From: UBA1941 sp046329575
GTDB taxonomy: Bacteria > Bacteroidota > Bacteroidia > Chitinophagales > LD1
Assembly: GCA_046329575.1 (NCBI GenBank)
Contig: JAXLUJ010000015.1
Location: forward strand, 1 to 64,000
Reading direction: 5' to 3'
DNA length: 64,000 bases
The notes below the pieces were generated by a model, which had not been told where the DNA came from, ran no database searches, and saw only the letters and a list, made by a program, of their open reading frames with translations. Below, piece by piece: positions 8,738-17,452 of the stretch (positions within the stretch are counted from its first letter, which is position 1; every line of letters begins with the position of its first letter). A program made the translations under genes and the position numbers.

Positions 8738-9222
8738 TGTATATCAAACATCAATTAGACAAAGTGCTGGTTACGCTGGATATTGCGGGTGAAAATGCCT
8801 TGTTCATCGTAATGGCCAGAAATGGGGAACTGATCCGAAAGGGCGATGGCAGCGCAGGTAATGCTCTTCCATTATTGAAAACGGTTAGCCGTCAGGGTCA
8901 TTTTGACGCGTTCATGAGCACCTTTGCTGAAAACGTTTTCGCGTATTCCGGTGTTTTTGATAAATCGCCTTACCACGGGCGGCAATGCACACTGCTTATC
9001 GTCTTCAATGGTCCTAATGATGCCGAAGCCGGTTTCAAGTGCATGTATGGTGAAGATTCTGAAGGTCCTCCATTGGAATTGAGCGAGATGGTGATCAATG
9101 CCGTAAAGCTCACTGAAACGTGGTATCGCGAATCAATTGCAGAATTGAATACGCAATCGGTTACCCGGCTGAAACCGGATTCGGAACGCGATAAAAAGAA
9201 GAGTTGGCAATTCTGGAAATAG
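8737..9222 (+). CDS. Hypothetical protein coupled to SurE
   Basis: 161-aa soluble protein without a signal peptide or recognisable motif. It has a mixed alpha/beta composition, one short GDGSAGNAL loop, and a very basic C-terminus ending in KKKSWQFWK. Its ATG overlaps the surE stop codon by one base, and the thiolase gene starts 19 bases after its stop, so it is probably translated from the surE transcript. I do not recognise the family; a nucleotide or housekeeping role can only be guessed from the neighbours. Confidence 0.75.
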   Translation: MYIKHQLDKVLVTLDIAGENALFIVMARNGELIRKGDGSAGNALPLLKTVSRQGHFDAFMSTFAENVFAYSGVFDKSPYHGRQCTLLIVFNGPNDAEAGFKCMYGEDSEGPPLELSEMVINAVKLTETWYRESIAELNTQSVTRLKPDSERDKKKSWQFWK

Positions 9223-9241
9223 AAAATAAAAATCAAAGAAA

Positions 9242-10450
9242 ATGACAGAAGCATTTATTTACGATTCGGTACGCACCCCAAGGGGGCGAGGCAAAAAGAA
9301 CGGATCGCTGCATGAAGTGAAACCTATTGATTTGCTGGCACAATTATTCAGGGCCTTGTATGCCAGAAATGGCAATTTCGATACATCGGCCGTAGATGAT
9401 GTAGTGCTGGGCTGCGTTACACCTATTGGTGAACAAGGCGGCGACATTGCCAAATTTGCACCCATGTATGCCGGATGGGATCAAATCGTGAGCGGTATGC
9501 AAATCAATCGCTTTTGTTCATCAGGCCTGGAAGCGGTAAATCTGGCTGCCATGAAAGTGCGCAGCGGTTGGGAAGATCTGGTGGTAGCCGGCGGTGTGGA
9601 AAGCATGAGCCGCAATGCAATGGGTAGTGACGGGGGCGCCTGGTACCTTGATCCTGCGGTGAACAATGCTTTGGGTTTTATTCCTCAAGGGGTAAGCGCC
9701 GATCTGATTGCTACACTGGAAGGATTTTCTCGTAAAGACGTTGATCACTACGCTTTGCAATCGCATCAACGCGCGGCAGCAGCATGGCGCAACGGATATT
9801 TTAAGAAATCGATTATACCGGTTACCGATCAGAATGGCTTGTTGATCCTCGACAACGATGAAACTATTCGCGAAGATGCCAATATGGAGAGTTTGGCCAA
9901 ACTTCAGCCTTCGTTTGAAATGATGGGCGAATTTGGATTTGATGCAGTGGCCCAACTCAAATACACCTCGGTAGAAAAAATTAACCACGTGCACACACCG
10001 GGAAATTCTTCCGGAATTGTGGATGGTGCGGCACTAACGCTTGTAGGTTCGAAAGCCACCGGCGAACGTCATGGCCTGAAGGCCCGGGCACGCATCGTTT
10101 CAGCAGCAGTAACCTCTGATGAGCCCACTATTATGCTCACTGGGCCGTCGCTCTCGGCCAACAAAGCGTTGAAGTTGGCAGGAATGAAAACTTCAGACAT
10201 CGATCTTTTCGAAATGAATGAAGCTTTTGCATCGGCTGTATTGAAATTTCAAAGGATGATGGATATTCCAGATGACAAGTTGAATGTAAACGGAGGCGCT
10301 ATTGCTATGGGCCATCCACTTGGCGCCACCGGTGCCATGCTACTAGGTACAGTGCTGGATGAACTGGAACGCACCAACAAATCAACCGGCCTCATCACCC
10401 TTTGTGTTGGTGGAGGAATGGGAGTTGCCACTATTATTGAACGAATTTAA
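9242..10450 (+). CDS. Acetyl-CoA acyltransferase (thiolase, FadA type)
   Basis: 402-aa thiolase. It cleaves 3-ketoacyl-CoA to acetyl-CoA and a shortened acyl-CoA, the last step of beta-oxidation, or runs in reverse. The acyl-accepting Cys92 sits in NRFCSSGLE, the catalytic His358 in MGHPLGATG, and the second Cys388 in LCVGGGMG near the C-terminus. All three catalytic residues are intact. The gene stands directly ahead of the fused FadB-type gene (53-base gap), so the two form a beta-oxidation module. Confidence 0.94.
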   Translation: MTEAFIYDSVRTPRGRGKKNGSLHEVKPIDLLAQLFRALYARNGNFDTSAVDDVVLGCVTPIGEQGGDIAKFAPMYAGWDQIVSGMQINRFCSSGLEAVNLAAMKVRSGWEDLVVAGGVESMSRNAMGSDGGAWYLDPAVNNALGFIPQGVSADLIATLEGFSRKDVDHYALQSHQRAAAAWRNGYFKKSIIPVTDQNGLLILDNDETIREDANMESLAKLQPSFEMMGEFGFDAVAQLKYTSVEKINHVHTPGNSSGIVDGAALTLVGSKATGERHGLKARARIVSAAVTSDEPTIMLTGPSLSANKALKLAGMKTSDIDLFEMNEAFASAVLKFQRMMDIPDDKLNVNGGAIAMGHPLGATGAMLLGTVLDELERTNKSTGLITLCVGGGMGVATIIERI

Positions 10451-10503
10451 TTCCAATAGCGAATCGCCTTACACTTAAAACTTAAAACTTAGAACTTACA
10501 TAT
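10451..10503. repeat. Short AT-rich 7-bp tandem repeat between thiolase and fadB-type genes
   Basis: The gap contains ACTTAAA repeated with small changes (from about 10471 to 10498), then CATAT before the start codon. Similar simple-sequence tracts (TTTCAACTTTCA) occur at 13417-13430 and 45437-45449. It may be neutral intergenic DNA or a site affecting expression of the downstream gene; nothing further is visible. Confidence 0.5.
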
Positions 10504-12630
10504 ATGATTCGATACGAAATTGATGGCGATAATATTGTTACCCTCACTATGGACAATGAGGGCAAATCAGCCAATGTGATTAATAAGGTTTTCGGAGAAG
10601 CGCTGAAATCGGCTTTTGAAAAATTACAGGCTGAAAAAAACCTGCGCGGCGTTATTATCACTTCGGCAAAAGATACTTTTTTGGCCGGGGCCGATATTGA
10701 TGAGATGTTTGCCGAAACCGATGCCGCGCATTTCTTTCAGCAAACAGAAGCCTTCAAGGCCGGCCTCCGTTGGTTAGAAACGCAGGGAAAGCCGGTTGTG
10801 GCTGCTATAAATGGCACGGCTTTGGGCGGCGGATTCGAAATTCCGCTGGCTTGTCACCGCCGCATTGTAATTGATGATTCCAAAATTCAACTTGGCTTGC
10901 CCGAAGTAACTCTGGGCCTTTTACCTGGCGGCGGCGGCGTTACGCGAATGGTGCGGCTTATTGGCCTTCAGCCATCTTTACCTTTTCTTACAGAAGGAAA
11001 AAAAATGAATCCACAGGAAGCTCTGGGCTACGGATTGATTCATGAATTGGCTACCGATAGGGCCGATCTGATCGCCAAATCCAAGGCGTGGATTCTTGCC
11101 AACAAATCGGCTAAGCAACCATGGGATCAGGATGGTTATAAAATTCCCGGCGGTGCCGCAAATAACCCCAAGGTGGCAATGATGCTGCCCGTAGCCCCGG
11201 CCATGCTTGCCAAAAAAACGTACAACAACTATCCCGCACCTTTAGCCATCATGGCCACTGCTGTTGAAGGTAGTGTAGTGGATATCGAAACCGCCACCCG
11301 TATCGAATCGCGTTACTTCGCTCATCTGGCCACCGGTAAAGTGGCTAAGAATATGATTGCCGTTTTTTGGAAACAGTTGAATGCTTTGAACGCCGGTAAG
11401 TCGCGGCCAAAGACCGACGCTAAATATGCCTTTAAAAAAGTAGGGGTTCTGGGTGCCGGAATGATGGGAAGCGGTATCGCCTATGCCTGCGCCATGAGCG
11501 GTTTGGATGTGGTTTTAAAAGATGTATCTGAAGAAAGTGCTCAGAAAGGGAAAGCCTATAGCGAAAGCCTTCTTAAAAAACGCGTAAGCAAAGGGAAATC
11601 TACAAAAGAGAAAGCAGCCGCTATTCTGGAACGGATTCTTCCTACTGCCAATGCCGCCGATTTGAAGGGCTGCGATCTGATCATTGAGGCAGTTTTTGAA
11701 AATCGCGAACTAAAGGCCAAAGTTACTGCCGAAGCCGAAGCACAGATGGATGCAACCGGGGTTTTCGCCTCGAATACTTCTACTTTACCAATTACAGGTT
11801 TGGCCGAAAAATCATCCCGACCCGAACAGTTCGTTGGATTGCATTTCTTTTCACCGGCCGATCGGATGCCTTTGGTAGAAATTATTGTAGGTAAGAAAAC
11901 TTCAAACGAAACTTTGGCGCGCGCTTTTGATTTTGTGAAACAAATTAAGAAAACGCCAATTGTAGTGAACGATTCCCGCGGGTTCTACACCTCCCGCGTT
12001 TTTGCAACTTATGTGATTGAAGGCATGACGCTGCTGGCCGAAGGATGTCATCCACGCGCTATTGAAGCCGCCGGATTGCAGGCCGGAATGCCGGTTGGAC
12101 CTCTAGCACTCACCGATGAAGTTTCACTAAGCCTGATCGCTCACATTCGCAAGCAAACTATTGACGACCTGAAAGCAGAAGGGAAATCAATTCCTGAAAG
12201 CGCTGCCTACGGCGTAGTGGATAAAATGATTGCCGCCGGCCGCGAAGGAAAGGCCAAAGGCGGTGGTTTCTATGAATATCCGAAAGAGAAGGACGGCAAA
12301 AAAACATTATGGCCGGGGCTGAATGATAGCTTTCCGCATACCGCCAATCTATCGCAAATCGATATGATGGAACGCATGTTGTTCATTCAATGTATTGAAA
12401 CGGTACGTTGCATGGATGAAGGCGTGTTTACGTCAGTTGCTGATGGCAATATCGGTTCAGTTTTCGGTTGGGGTTTTGCGCCATTTAAAGGCGGCACCTT
12501 ACAGTATATCAACGATTATGGATTGAACGAATTTGTAAAACGCGCTGATGAGCTGAAAGCTAAATATGGTGAGCGTTTCAGTGTTCCAAACAGCTTGAGG
12601 GAGCGCGCTGCAGCCCAATCTGAATTCTAA
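10504..12630 (+). CDS. Fused enoyl-CoA hydratase / 3-hydroxyacyl-CoA dehydrogenase (FadB/FadJ type)
   Basis: 708-aa bifunctional beta-oxidation enzyme. Residues about 1-190 are a crotonase domain with the oxyanion-hole segment ALGGGFEIPLA and the catalytic-Glu region QLGLPEVTLGLLPGGGG. From about residue 315 there is an NAD-binding 3-hydroxyacyl-CoA dehydrogenase domain (VLGAGMMGSGIAYA) with the catalytic His in GLHFFSPADRMPLVEI, followed by the helical C-terminal dimerisation domains. Length matches FadB/FadJ (about 715-730 aa). Together with the thiolase upstream it covers three steps of the beta-oxidation spiral. The acyl-CoA dehydrogenase for the first step is encoded separately at 48276. 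Confidence 0.94.
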   Translation: MIRYEIDGDNIVTLTMDNEGKSANVINKVFGEALKSAFEKLQAEKNLRGVIITSAKDTFLAGADIDEMFAETDAAHFFQQTEAFKAGLRWLETQGKPVVAAINGTALGGGFEIPLACHRRIVIDDSKIQLGLPEVTLGLLPGGGGVTRMVRLIGLQPSLPFLTEGKKMNPQEALGYGLIHELATDRADLIAKSKAWILANKSAKQPWDQDGYKIPGGAANNPKVAMMLPVAPAMLAKKTYNNYPAPLAIMATAVEGSVVDIETATRIESRYFAHLATGKVAKNMIAVFWKQLNALNAGKSRPKTDAKYAFKKVGVLGAGMMGSGIAYACAMSGLDVVLKDVSEESAQKGKAYSESLLKKRVSKGKSTKEKAAAILERILPTANAADLKGCDLIIEAVFENRELKAKVTAEAEAQMDATGVFASNTSTLPITGLAEKSSRPEQFVGLHFFSPADRMPLVEIIVGKKTSNETLARAFDFVKQIKKTPIVVNDSRGFYTSRVFATYVIEGMTLLAEGCHPRAIEAAGLQAGMPVGPLALTDEVSLSLIAHIRKQTIDDLKAEGKSIPESAAYGVVDKMIAAGREGKAKGGGFYEYPKEKDGKKTLWPGLNDSFPHTANLSQIDMMERMLFIQCIETVRCMDEGVFTSVADGNIGSVFGWGFAPFKGGTLQYINDYGLNEFVKRADELKAKYGERFSVPNSLRERAAAQSEF

Positions 12631-12654
12631 ATTTATTTAATAAAATGTGATGAT

Positions 12655-13176
12655 ATGGCCAGTGAATTGAAAAATTTATCGAGTTACACACCTGCCGAGG
12701 TGCCCAATGGCGCCGAGTACCGCATTGGTATTGTGGTTTCAGAATACCACAGCGAAATTACTTTCGCCTTGCGCGACGGAGCTGTGGAAACTTTACTGCA
12801 AAATGGCGTGCTGCGCGAAAATATTGTTGTTGATTATGTGCCCGGTGCGTTTGAATTGCCTTTGGGCGCGCAATTGGTTTTTACCGGCATGGAATGCGAT
12901 GCCGTGATTGCTTTGGGCTGCGTGGTGAAGGGCGATACAGAGCATGATGTGTACATCAATACTGCCGTTGCCAACGAACTGATGATGTTGGGCACCGAGT
13001 ACGAAGCGCCTTTTGTTTTTGGATTGCTTACCACCAACACCATGCAACAGGCCAAAGACCGCTCCGGCGGTAAACTGGGCAATAAAGGCACTGAATGTGC
13101 CGTGGCAGCCTTAAAAATGCTGGCACTCATCGAAAGGTGCGAGGTTGATGAAGATGATAATTCGTACCTCAACTGA
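12655..13176 (+). CDS. ribH: 6,7-dimethyl-8-ribityllumazine synthase
   Basis: 173-aa penultimate enzyme of riboflavin synthesis, forming the lumazine from the ribityl-pyrimidine and 3,4-dihydroxy-2-butanone 4-phosphate. Family motifs are VVSEYHSEIT, VPGAFELPLGAQ, GCVVKGDTEHDVY (with the catalytic His) and LTTNTMQQAKDRSGGK followed by GNKGTECA. The lead motif is more commonly VxSRFN, so this version is slightly divergent. It lies 24 bases after the fadB-type gene and is probably co-transcribed with it. FAD-dependent beta-oxidation gives a loose link. A copy of the dispersed element follows the stop after about nine bases. Confidence 0.93.
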   Translation: MASELKNLSSYTPAEVPNGAEYRIGIVVSEYHSEITFALRDGAVETLLQNGVLRENIVVDYVPGAFELPLGAQLVFTGMECDAVIALGCVVKGDTEHDVYINTAVANELMMLGTEYEAPFVFGLLTTNTMQQAKDRSGGKLGNKGTECAVAALKMLALIERCEVDEDDNSYLN

Positions 13177-13185
13177 TTTTTTTAT

Positions 13186-13342
13186 GGCGTGCCCCCCGCG
13201 TGTTTTTTGCCCGGTGTACCGCCAGGCGCTTGGGGCGGGGGTCGTGCTATCCGTTCCAAGTCCTCGCCCCGTTCAAACCTTTGCAACTGTTGGGGCAGCA
13301 GCGTTTCGGGGCTGCGGGCTTTCCACTGCTATCACTCACGCA
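13186..13342 (-). repeat. Dispersed bipartite intergenic element, copy 2
   Basis: Read from the ribH side, it begins GGCGTGCCCCCCGC and pairs with GGGCGGGGGTC about 40 bases on. It continues with CGTGCTATCCGTTCCAAGTCC, then a second stem (GCCCCG against CGGGGC), and ends GGCTTTCCACTGCTATCACT and CACGC. The reverse complement aligns with copies 3-5: left half GCGTGAGTGATAGCAGTGGAAA, right half GGACTTGGAACGGATAGCACG. It starts about nine bases after the ribH stop. The rest of the gap, 13343-13446, is AT-rich with a TTTCAACTTTCAG tract and no gene. Confidence 0.8.
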
Positions 13343-13446
13343 ACACCTCAACTACAGCTAATTTAAAAGCAAAACACTTTATATCATTTGTCATTTAATC
13401 TGATAACTGATAGCTTTCAACTTTCAGTTTTTAACTTATAATTCTT

Positions 13447-14283
13447 ATGCAGCTTCACACCATCAATACCGGAATGTTTAAGCTCGACGGCGGCGCTATG
13501 TTTGGCGTGGTGCCTCGCAGCATGTGGGAAAAACTCACCACTCCTGATTCAAAAGGTTTGTGTACCTGGGCTATGCGTTGCCTTTTAATCGAAGATGGCA
13601 ACAAACTGATTTTAATCGATTGCGGCCTGGGCGATAAACAGGATGCTAAATTTTTCAGCCATTACGAACCACATGGCGATGACACGTTATTCAAATCGTT
13701 ACACAACTTGGGTTTCAGCCCAAACGATATTACCGATGTATTACTTACGCACCTGCACTTCGACCATTGTGGCGGCGCCATAAAAAGGGAAGGAGGCCGG
13801 CTATTGCCCACATTCGCCAATGCTACCTATTGGAGCCATGCCAAACATTGGGACTGGGCCATTCACCCCAATGCGCGCGAGAAAGCATCCTTTCTAAAAG
13901 AAAATATCATTCCGATTCAGGAAAGCGGCCAGCTCAAATTTCTTGAAGACGGAAGCACTGAAATTCATCCTATGGTGAAAGTTCGTACGGTTTGCGGCCA
14001 CACTGAAAGTATGCTGATTCCACATATTTCTCACAAAGGTCATACTATAGTTTATTGTGCCGATCTGCTGGCTTCTCGCTGGCATATTCCTATTCCATTT
14101 GTAATGGCCTATGATACCCGTCCGCTGCTAACTTTAGAAGAAAAGCAACAGTTCCTGCCTGAAGCGGCAACCAACAACTATTTGTTGTATTTCGAACATG
14201 ATCCTTCCATGGAAATGTGTTCCTTAAAAATGACCGACAAAGGTGTTAGAGAGGACGATGCCATAAGGTTATCGGAGCTGTAA
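13447..14283 (+). CDS. MBL-fold metallo-hydrolase (lactonase-like)
   Basis: 278-aa metallo-beta-lactamase-fold hydrolase. The dinuclear zinc site is seen as THLHFDH (His102, His104, Asp106, His107). Further ligands are in CGHTESM (His) and VYCADLLAS (Asp). The layout, with a long insertion containing an HPNAREKASF segment, resembles the N-acyl homoserine lactonase (AiiA-like) branch, but that branch contains many enzymes with other substrates. There is no signal peptide. The gene is preceded by 270 bases holding repeat copy 2, and its stop directly abuts the stop of the convergent M1 peptidase gene. Confidence 0.88.
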   Translation: MQLHTINTGMFKLDGGAMFGVVPRSMWEKLTTPDSKGLCTWAMRCLLIEDGNKLILIDCGLGDKQDAKFFSHYEPHGDDTLFKSLHNLGFSPNDITDVLLTHLHFDHCGGAIKREGGRLLPTFANATYWSHAKHWDWAIHPNAREKASFLKENIIPIQESGQLKFLEDGSTEIHPMVKVRTVCGHTESMLIPHISHKGHTIVYCADLLASRWHIPIPFVMAYDTRPLLTLEEKQQFLPEAATNNYLLYFEHDPSMEMCSLKMTDKGVREDDAIRLSEL

Positions 14284-16212
14284 TCAGCGGGTTGAAATTT
14301 TCACTACTTCCAGGGCTTTCTTTTTCTCGCTTGAATAGAATTGCAAGGTATAAACGCCGGGTTGCAGGGTTTCCGTTTTTACTTCATAGCGGTCAGCATT
14401 GGGGTCAATTTCGCCCCCAAGTACTTTTCTGCCCTTGGCATCGTAAAGCTCAAACCTTGGCCGGTGCAGGTTTTCAGCATCATACCAAATAGTAAATACA
14501 TTGCTGAACGGATCGGGATAAATTGAAACAAATTGTTCTGATGGCTCACCAACTTTGCGCACTTTGTTGTTTTTCGAAATAATCCAAAGGTCGGGATCTA
14601 TGACTATCGAATCCACAATGGCATCAAAATGCAATAGAAATTCCTCGCCGGTGTAATGGTGCTGCACTGTGAAATCGTAAAAATTTCCATGATCGTAATA
14701 AACGCGCAACATTACCGGCATGTGGAAGAAAGGCACTTTTTTATCGCTGGTGGTTTGCCACAAATTGGCCACAATTAAGCCACCGCGTTTTTTCCATTGC
14801 AGATCAAACGACGGATATCCACTGCCAACAAACCACTCTCTAAAAAAAACGCTGAGATCTAAATTCGATGTAGCTTCCAAATGTTGCTGCAGCAATTTGG
14901 TGCGGCTAAAATTATAGATCAGCGCCGGATCCTGAACGTAATTTAAAATGCCTTTAAAAAACGCTTTGTCGCCGCAAATAAAGCGAAGCATGTGCAATAA
15001 GTAGGCACCCTTGGAATAACTCAAAGCTCCGTCAAAAATACGCGAAACATTGGCAGTGTCGGTACAGAACACACTTCCGGAATCTACACGGAAAATTTCC
15101 TTGCGCCGGGTTTCAAGAAAAGCGCGCCAGTATTGAGGCGCAAAGTTTTCATAACACAACCCCGAAGCATAAGTGGCAAAGCCTTCATTTAGCCAAATAT
15201 CGGCCCAACTGTTGCAGGTGAGCTTATCGCCAAACCATTGGTGAGCCAATTCATGGGCGTCGAGTTCAAAGTCGAGCGATACCTGAAAACTCATGGTTTG
15301 ATGTTCCTGGCCGCCGCCCCAATTGAACTGCGCATGGCCATATTTTTCACGAATGAATGGATACGCGCCAAACAATCGGGTGTACAGTTGCATGCACTTG
15401 GCAGTATTGGTACTGCTTGCCATCCACTCAGTTTTGTTTTCGGGATAACAGTAGTTTAATGATGTAATAGGGCCTGCTGTAGTTACAATGGTATCGGTGT
15501 ATTGATCGTAATTGGTTACAGCCGTAGCTACCAGATAAGTAGCAATCGGATAGCGATGTTTCCAATGGAATACGGCTGTGCCGCCATTGTGAATTTCATC
15601 GATGAGCAAACCGTTACCGGCTGCGCGGTTGCCTTCCGGAACCGCTATCCAAAGGTCGAGCGAATCTACTTTGTCTTGCAACGTATTCTTACAAGGCCAC
15701 CAGTCGCGCGCGCCATAAGGTTCTGATAAAGTCCACAACACAGGAACAGAATCGCCGTGAAAGTCTTGAACAAATGAGCCAAATCCTGAATTGGGCGGTA
15801 CGCCCTGGTAGGTTATGCTAATGGAATCTAATTGCTGGATGGTTGCCGGTAGGGTGATAGTAAGCGCATCATTTTGATGTAAAAAGGGGAGTACCGTGCC
15901 GTGATAGCTTACCTGAGTTACAGTCAAACTATCGCTGAGGTCGAACGCGATTTGGGTGAGTGGCTGCATCGGTTTAAAATAGGTGGTAACGCTGCCGGCA
16001 ATTGCACGCACTGCAGGATCAATAACTAATTCCAGACGATGATATACTACATCATAGTTTCCTGTATTTGCCAGATGAATGGGATCAGCACCTTCTGTTT
16101 TATAAACCCATTTTTCGCTTTTCTCTAACTGCTTTAAATGAGTTTCCCATGGCTGCGCCAGGATACCGGAGCCTATTAACGCAGCGAAAAAAAACAGGCC
16201 GATTTGTTTCAT
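14284..16212 (-). CDS. Secreted M1-family aminopeptidase with T9SS type A C-terminal domain
   Basis: 642-aa zinc metallopeptidase exported through the outer membrane by the type IX system. A signal peptide (residues 1-19) precedes an M1 N-terminal beta-domain, then the active site HELAHQWFGD (His320, Glu321, His324) with the third ligand Glu343 in WLNEGFATY. The usual GAMEN exopeptidase motif is replaced by GGGQEHQT, as in several secreted Bacteroidota M1 enzymes. The last about 80 residues are a T9SS sorting domain (VSIYPDPFSN ... GVYTLQF), which directs surface attachment or release. The start overlaps the stop of queD (ATGA). Confidence 0.93.
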   Translation of the reverse strand: MKQIGLFFFAALIGSGILAQPWETHLKQLEKSEKWVYKTEGADPIHLANTGNYDVVYHRLELVIDPAVRAIAGSVTTYFKPMQPLTQIAFDLSDSLTVTQVSYHGTVLPFLHQNDALTITLPATIQQLDSISITYQGVPPNSGFGSFVQDFHGDSVPVLWTLSEPYGARDWWPCKNTLQDKVDSLDLWIAVPEGNRAAGNGLLIDEIHNGGTAVFHWKHRYPIATYLVATAVTNYDQYTDTIVTTAGPITSLNYCYPENKTEWMASSTNTAKCMQLYTRLFGAYPFIREKYGHAQFNWGGGQEHQTMSFQVSLDFELDAHELAHQWFGDKLTCNSWADIWLNEGFATYASGLCYENFAPQYWRAFLETRRKEIFRVDSGSVFCTDTANVSRIFDGALSYSKGAYLLHMLRFICGDKAFFKGILNYVQDPALIYNFSRTKLLQQHLEATSNLDLSVFFREWFVGSGYPSFDLQWKKRGGLIVANLWQTTSDKKVPFFHMPVMLRVYYDHGNFYDFTVQHHYTGEEFLLHFDAIVDSIVIDPDLWIISKNNKVRKVGEPSEQFVSIYPDPFSNVFTIWYDAENLHRPRFELYDAKGRKVLGGEIDPNADRYEVKTETLQPGVYTLQFYSSEKKKALEVVKISTR

Positions 16213-16616
16213 GCCGGAAATTCAAAATAATTTCGGTCGGTTTCCCAAAGACGCACCTTTAACGTATAGCGTTGTTCTAACTTTTGGCGAAGCAGGTTGT
16301 AGATAACCACTACAATGTTTTCACCTGTGGGATTCAGGTCCTTAAACGCTTCAACATCTGTGTTCAGGTTGTTGTGGTCGAAGCGTTCAATAATTTCCTG
16401 ATCGATAAGTTCATTGAGCAATTTCAAATCTATCACATAACCGGTTTCCGGGTCAATTTCGCCAGTTACTTTTACTTCTACCTGATAGTTATGGCCGTGA
16501 TAATTTGGATTGCTGCACAAGCCAAAAACTTCCTTGTTCTTTTCATCGCTCCAGTCTTTACGATACAACCGGTGCGCGGCATTAAATTGCGCCTTTCTGA
16601 ATACGGAAACCTGCAT
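16209..16616 (-). CDS. queD: 6-carboxy-5,6,7,8-tetrahydropterin synthase (QueD/PTPS family)
   Basis: Zinc enzyme converting dihydroneopterin triphosphate to carboxytetrahydropterin for queuosine and deazapurine synthesis. Zinc ligands are His15 (AAHRL), His40 and His42 (YHGHNY), with catalytic Cys34 (GLCSNPN). The start used here (MQVSVFRKAQFN) fits the family N-terminus; an in-frame ATG 36 bases upstream would add a non-homologous extension. QueC/QueE are not nearby. The stop overlaps the M1 peptidase start by four bases, an odd functional pairing. It could also be a 6-pyruvoyl-tetrahydropterin synthase-like paralogue. Confidence 0.9.
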   Translation of the reverse strand: MQVSVFRKAQFNAAHRLYRKDWSDEKNKEVFGLCSNPNYHGHNYQVEVKVTGEIDPETGYVIDLKLLNELIDQEIIERFDHNNLNTDVEAFKDLNPTGENIVVVIYNLLRQKLEQRYTLKVRLWETDRNYFEFPA

Positions 16617-16700
16617 TGGGTGAAAATAGTGGAAATTAGATGTAGTGCGCAATTGAAGCGCTAAAAAATAGGATGCGCGATGTGTGCCTTATTAATGAAA

Positions 16701-16938
16701 GGCAAACCGCGGCAGCGATCGCAGCGTAAAGCCCGCAAGCCGCAAGGAAAAAATTACGAATTTCAAATTACGAATTACGAAGCCTGGAAACGACGTTAAC
16801 CAAAGCCGCCTCTGTATAGAAAGGTGGCGCACGTAATTCGTAATTTGAAATTCGTAATTCGCCCGGAACGATTACACAGCAATGGTTTTAGGCTTTCCGC
16901 GGCTGAGGACTTGCAGCGTAGAGCGCGGTTGCCGCCAT
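16701..16938 (+). repeat. Dispersed bipartite intergenic element, copy 3 (full length, about 238 bp)
   Basis: Left end: CGCGGCAGCGATCGCAGCGTAAA. The centre carries a long inverted repeat of AATTACGAATTTCAAATT-type sequence at about 16752-16780 and its complement at 16832-16860, enclosing about 50 bases with a GCCGCC/GGTGGC pair. Right end: ACACAGCAATGG, TTTCCGCGG, GGACTTGCAGCG, AGCGCGG, GCCGCC. The right portion (16832-16938) is nearly identical to 11-120. It ends 11 bases before the stop of the minus-strand dCMP deaminase gene. The gap 16617-16949 contains no gene. Confidence 0.82.
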
Positions 16939-16949
16939 AAAATGCCTGA

Positions 16950-17432
16950 TTATTTCTCATACTTCTGCACTTCGTCGTGCAGAAATTCGAGTTTCACACC
17001 TGCAGTAAGGAACATTTCTTCGCTTTCAGAGCCGGCGTGGTATTTGCGTTGACAAACTACGCGTTTAATACCGCAGTTAATAATGAGCATGGCGCAAACG
17101 CGGCAAGGCGTCATTCGGCAGTACAAGGTAGCGCCATCCAGCGCCACACCGCGGCGTGCGGCCTGGCAAATGGCGTTTTGCTCGGCATGAACGGTGCGCA
17201 CACAGTGTTCGGTTATTGAATGGTCTTCGTGCAGTACCTTTTTCATTTGGTGGCCCACTTCATCGCAATGCGGCAAGCCTACCGGCGAGCCTACATATCC
17301 GGTAACCAGCAACTGATTATCGCGTGCAATTACACAGCCGCTGCGCCCGCGGCCACAGGTGGCGCGCTTGCTGATGGCTTCCATCACTTCTATAAAGTAT
17401 TCATCCCAAGTTGGCCTGATGTAGTGTTCCAT
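16950..17432 (-). CDS. Deoxycytidylate (dCMP) deaminase
   Basis: 160-aa zinc-dependent nucleotide deaminase of the ComEB/dCMP deaminase type, producing dUMP for dTTP synthesis. The zinc site is HAEQNAI (His82, catalytic Glu84) and TPCRVCAM (Cys110, Cys113). The N-terminal RATCGRGRSGCVIARD segment with VTGYVGSPVGLPHC is the usual dCMP-deaminase insert. It follows the P-loop kinase gene by 20 bases, and the two with the histidine phosphatase form a minus-strand run. Repeat copy 3 follows its stop. Confidence 0.93.
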   Translation of the reverse strand: MEHYIRPTWDEYFIEVMEAISKRATCGRGRSGCVIARDNQLLVTGYVGSPVGLPHCDEVGHQMKKVLHEDHSITEHCVRTVHAEQNAICQAARRGVALDGATLYCRMTPCRVCAMLIINCGIKRVVCQRKYHAGSESEEMFLTAGVKLEFLHDEVQKYEK

Positions 17433-17452
17433 ATTACTGAAAAGCTGATTGA

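Noticed and set aside
12610..12655. FMN riboswitch ahead of ribH
   Set aside because: Only 24 bases separate it from the upstream gene; no room for the conserved aptamer.
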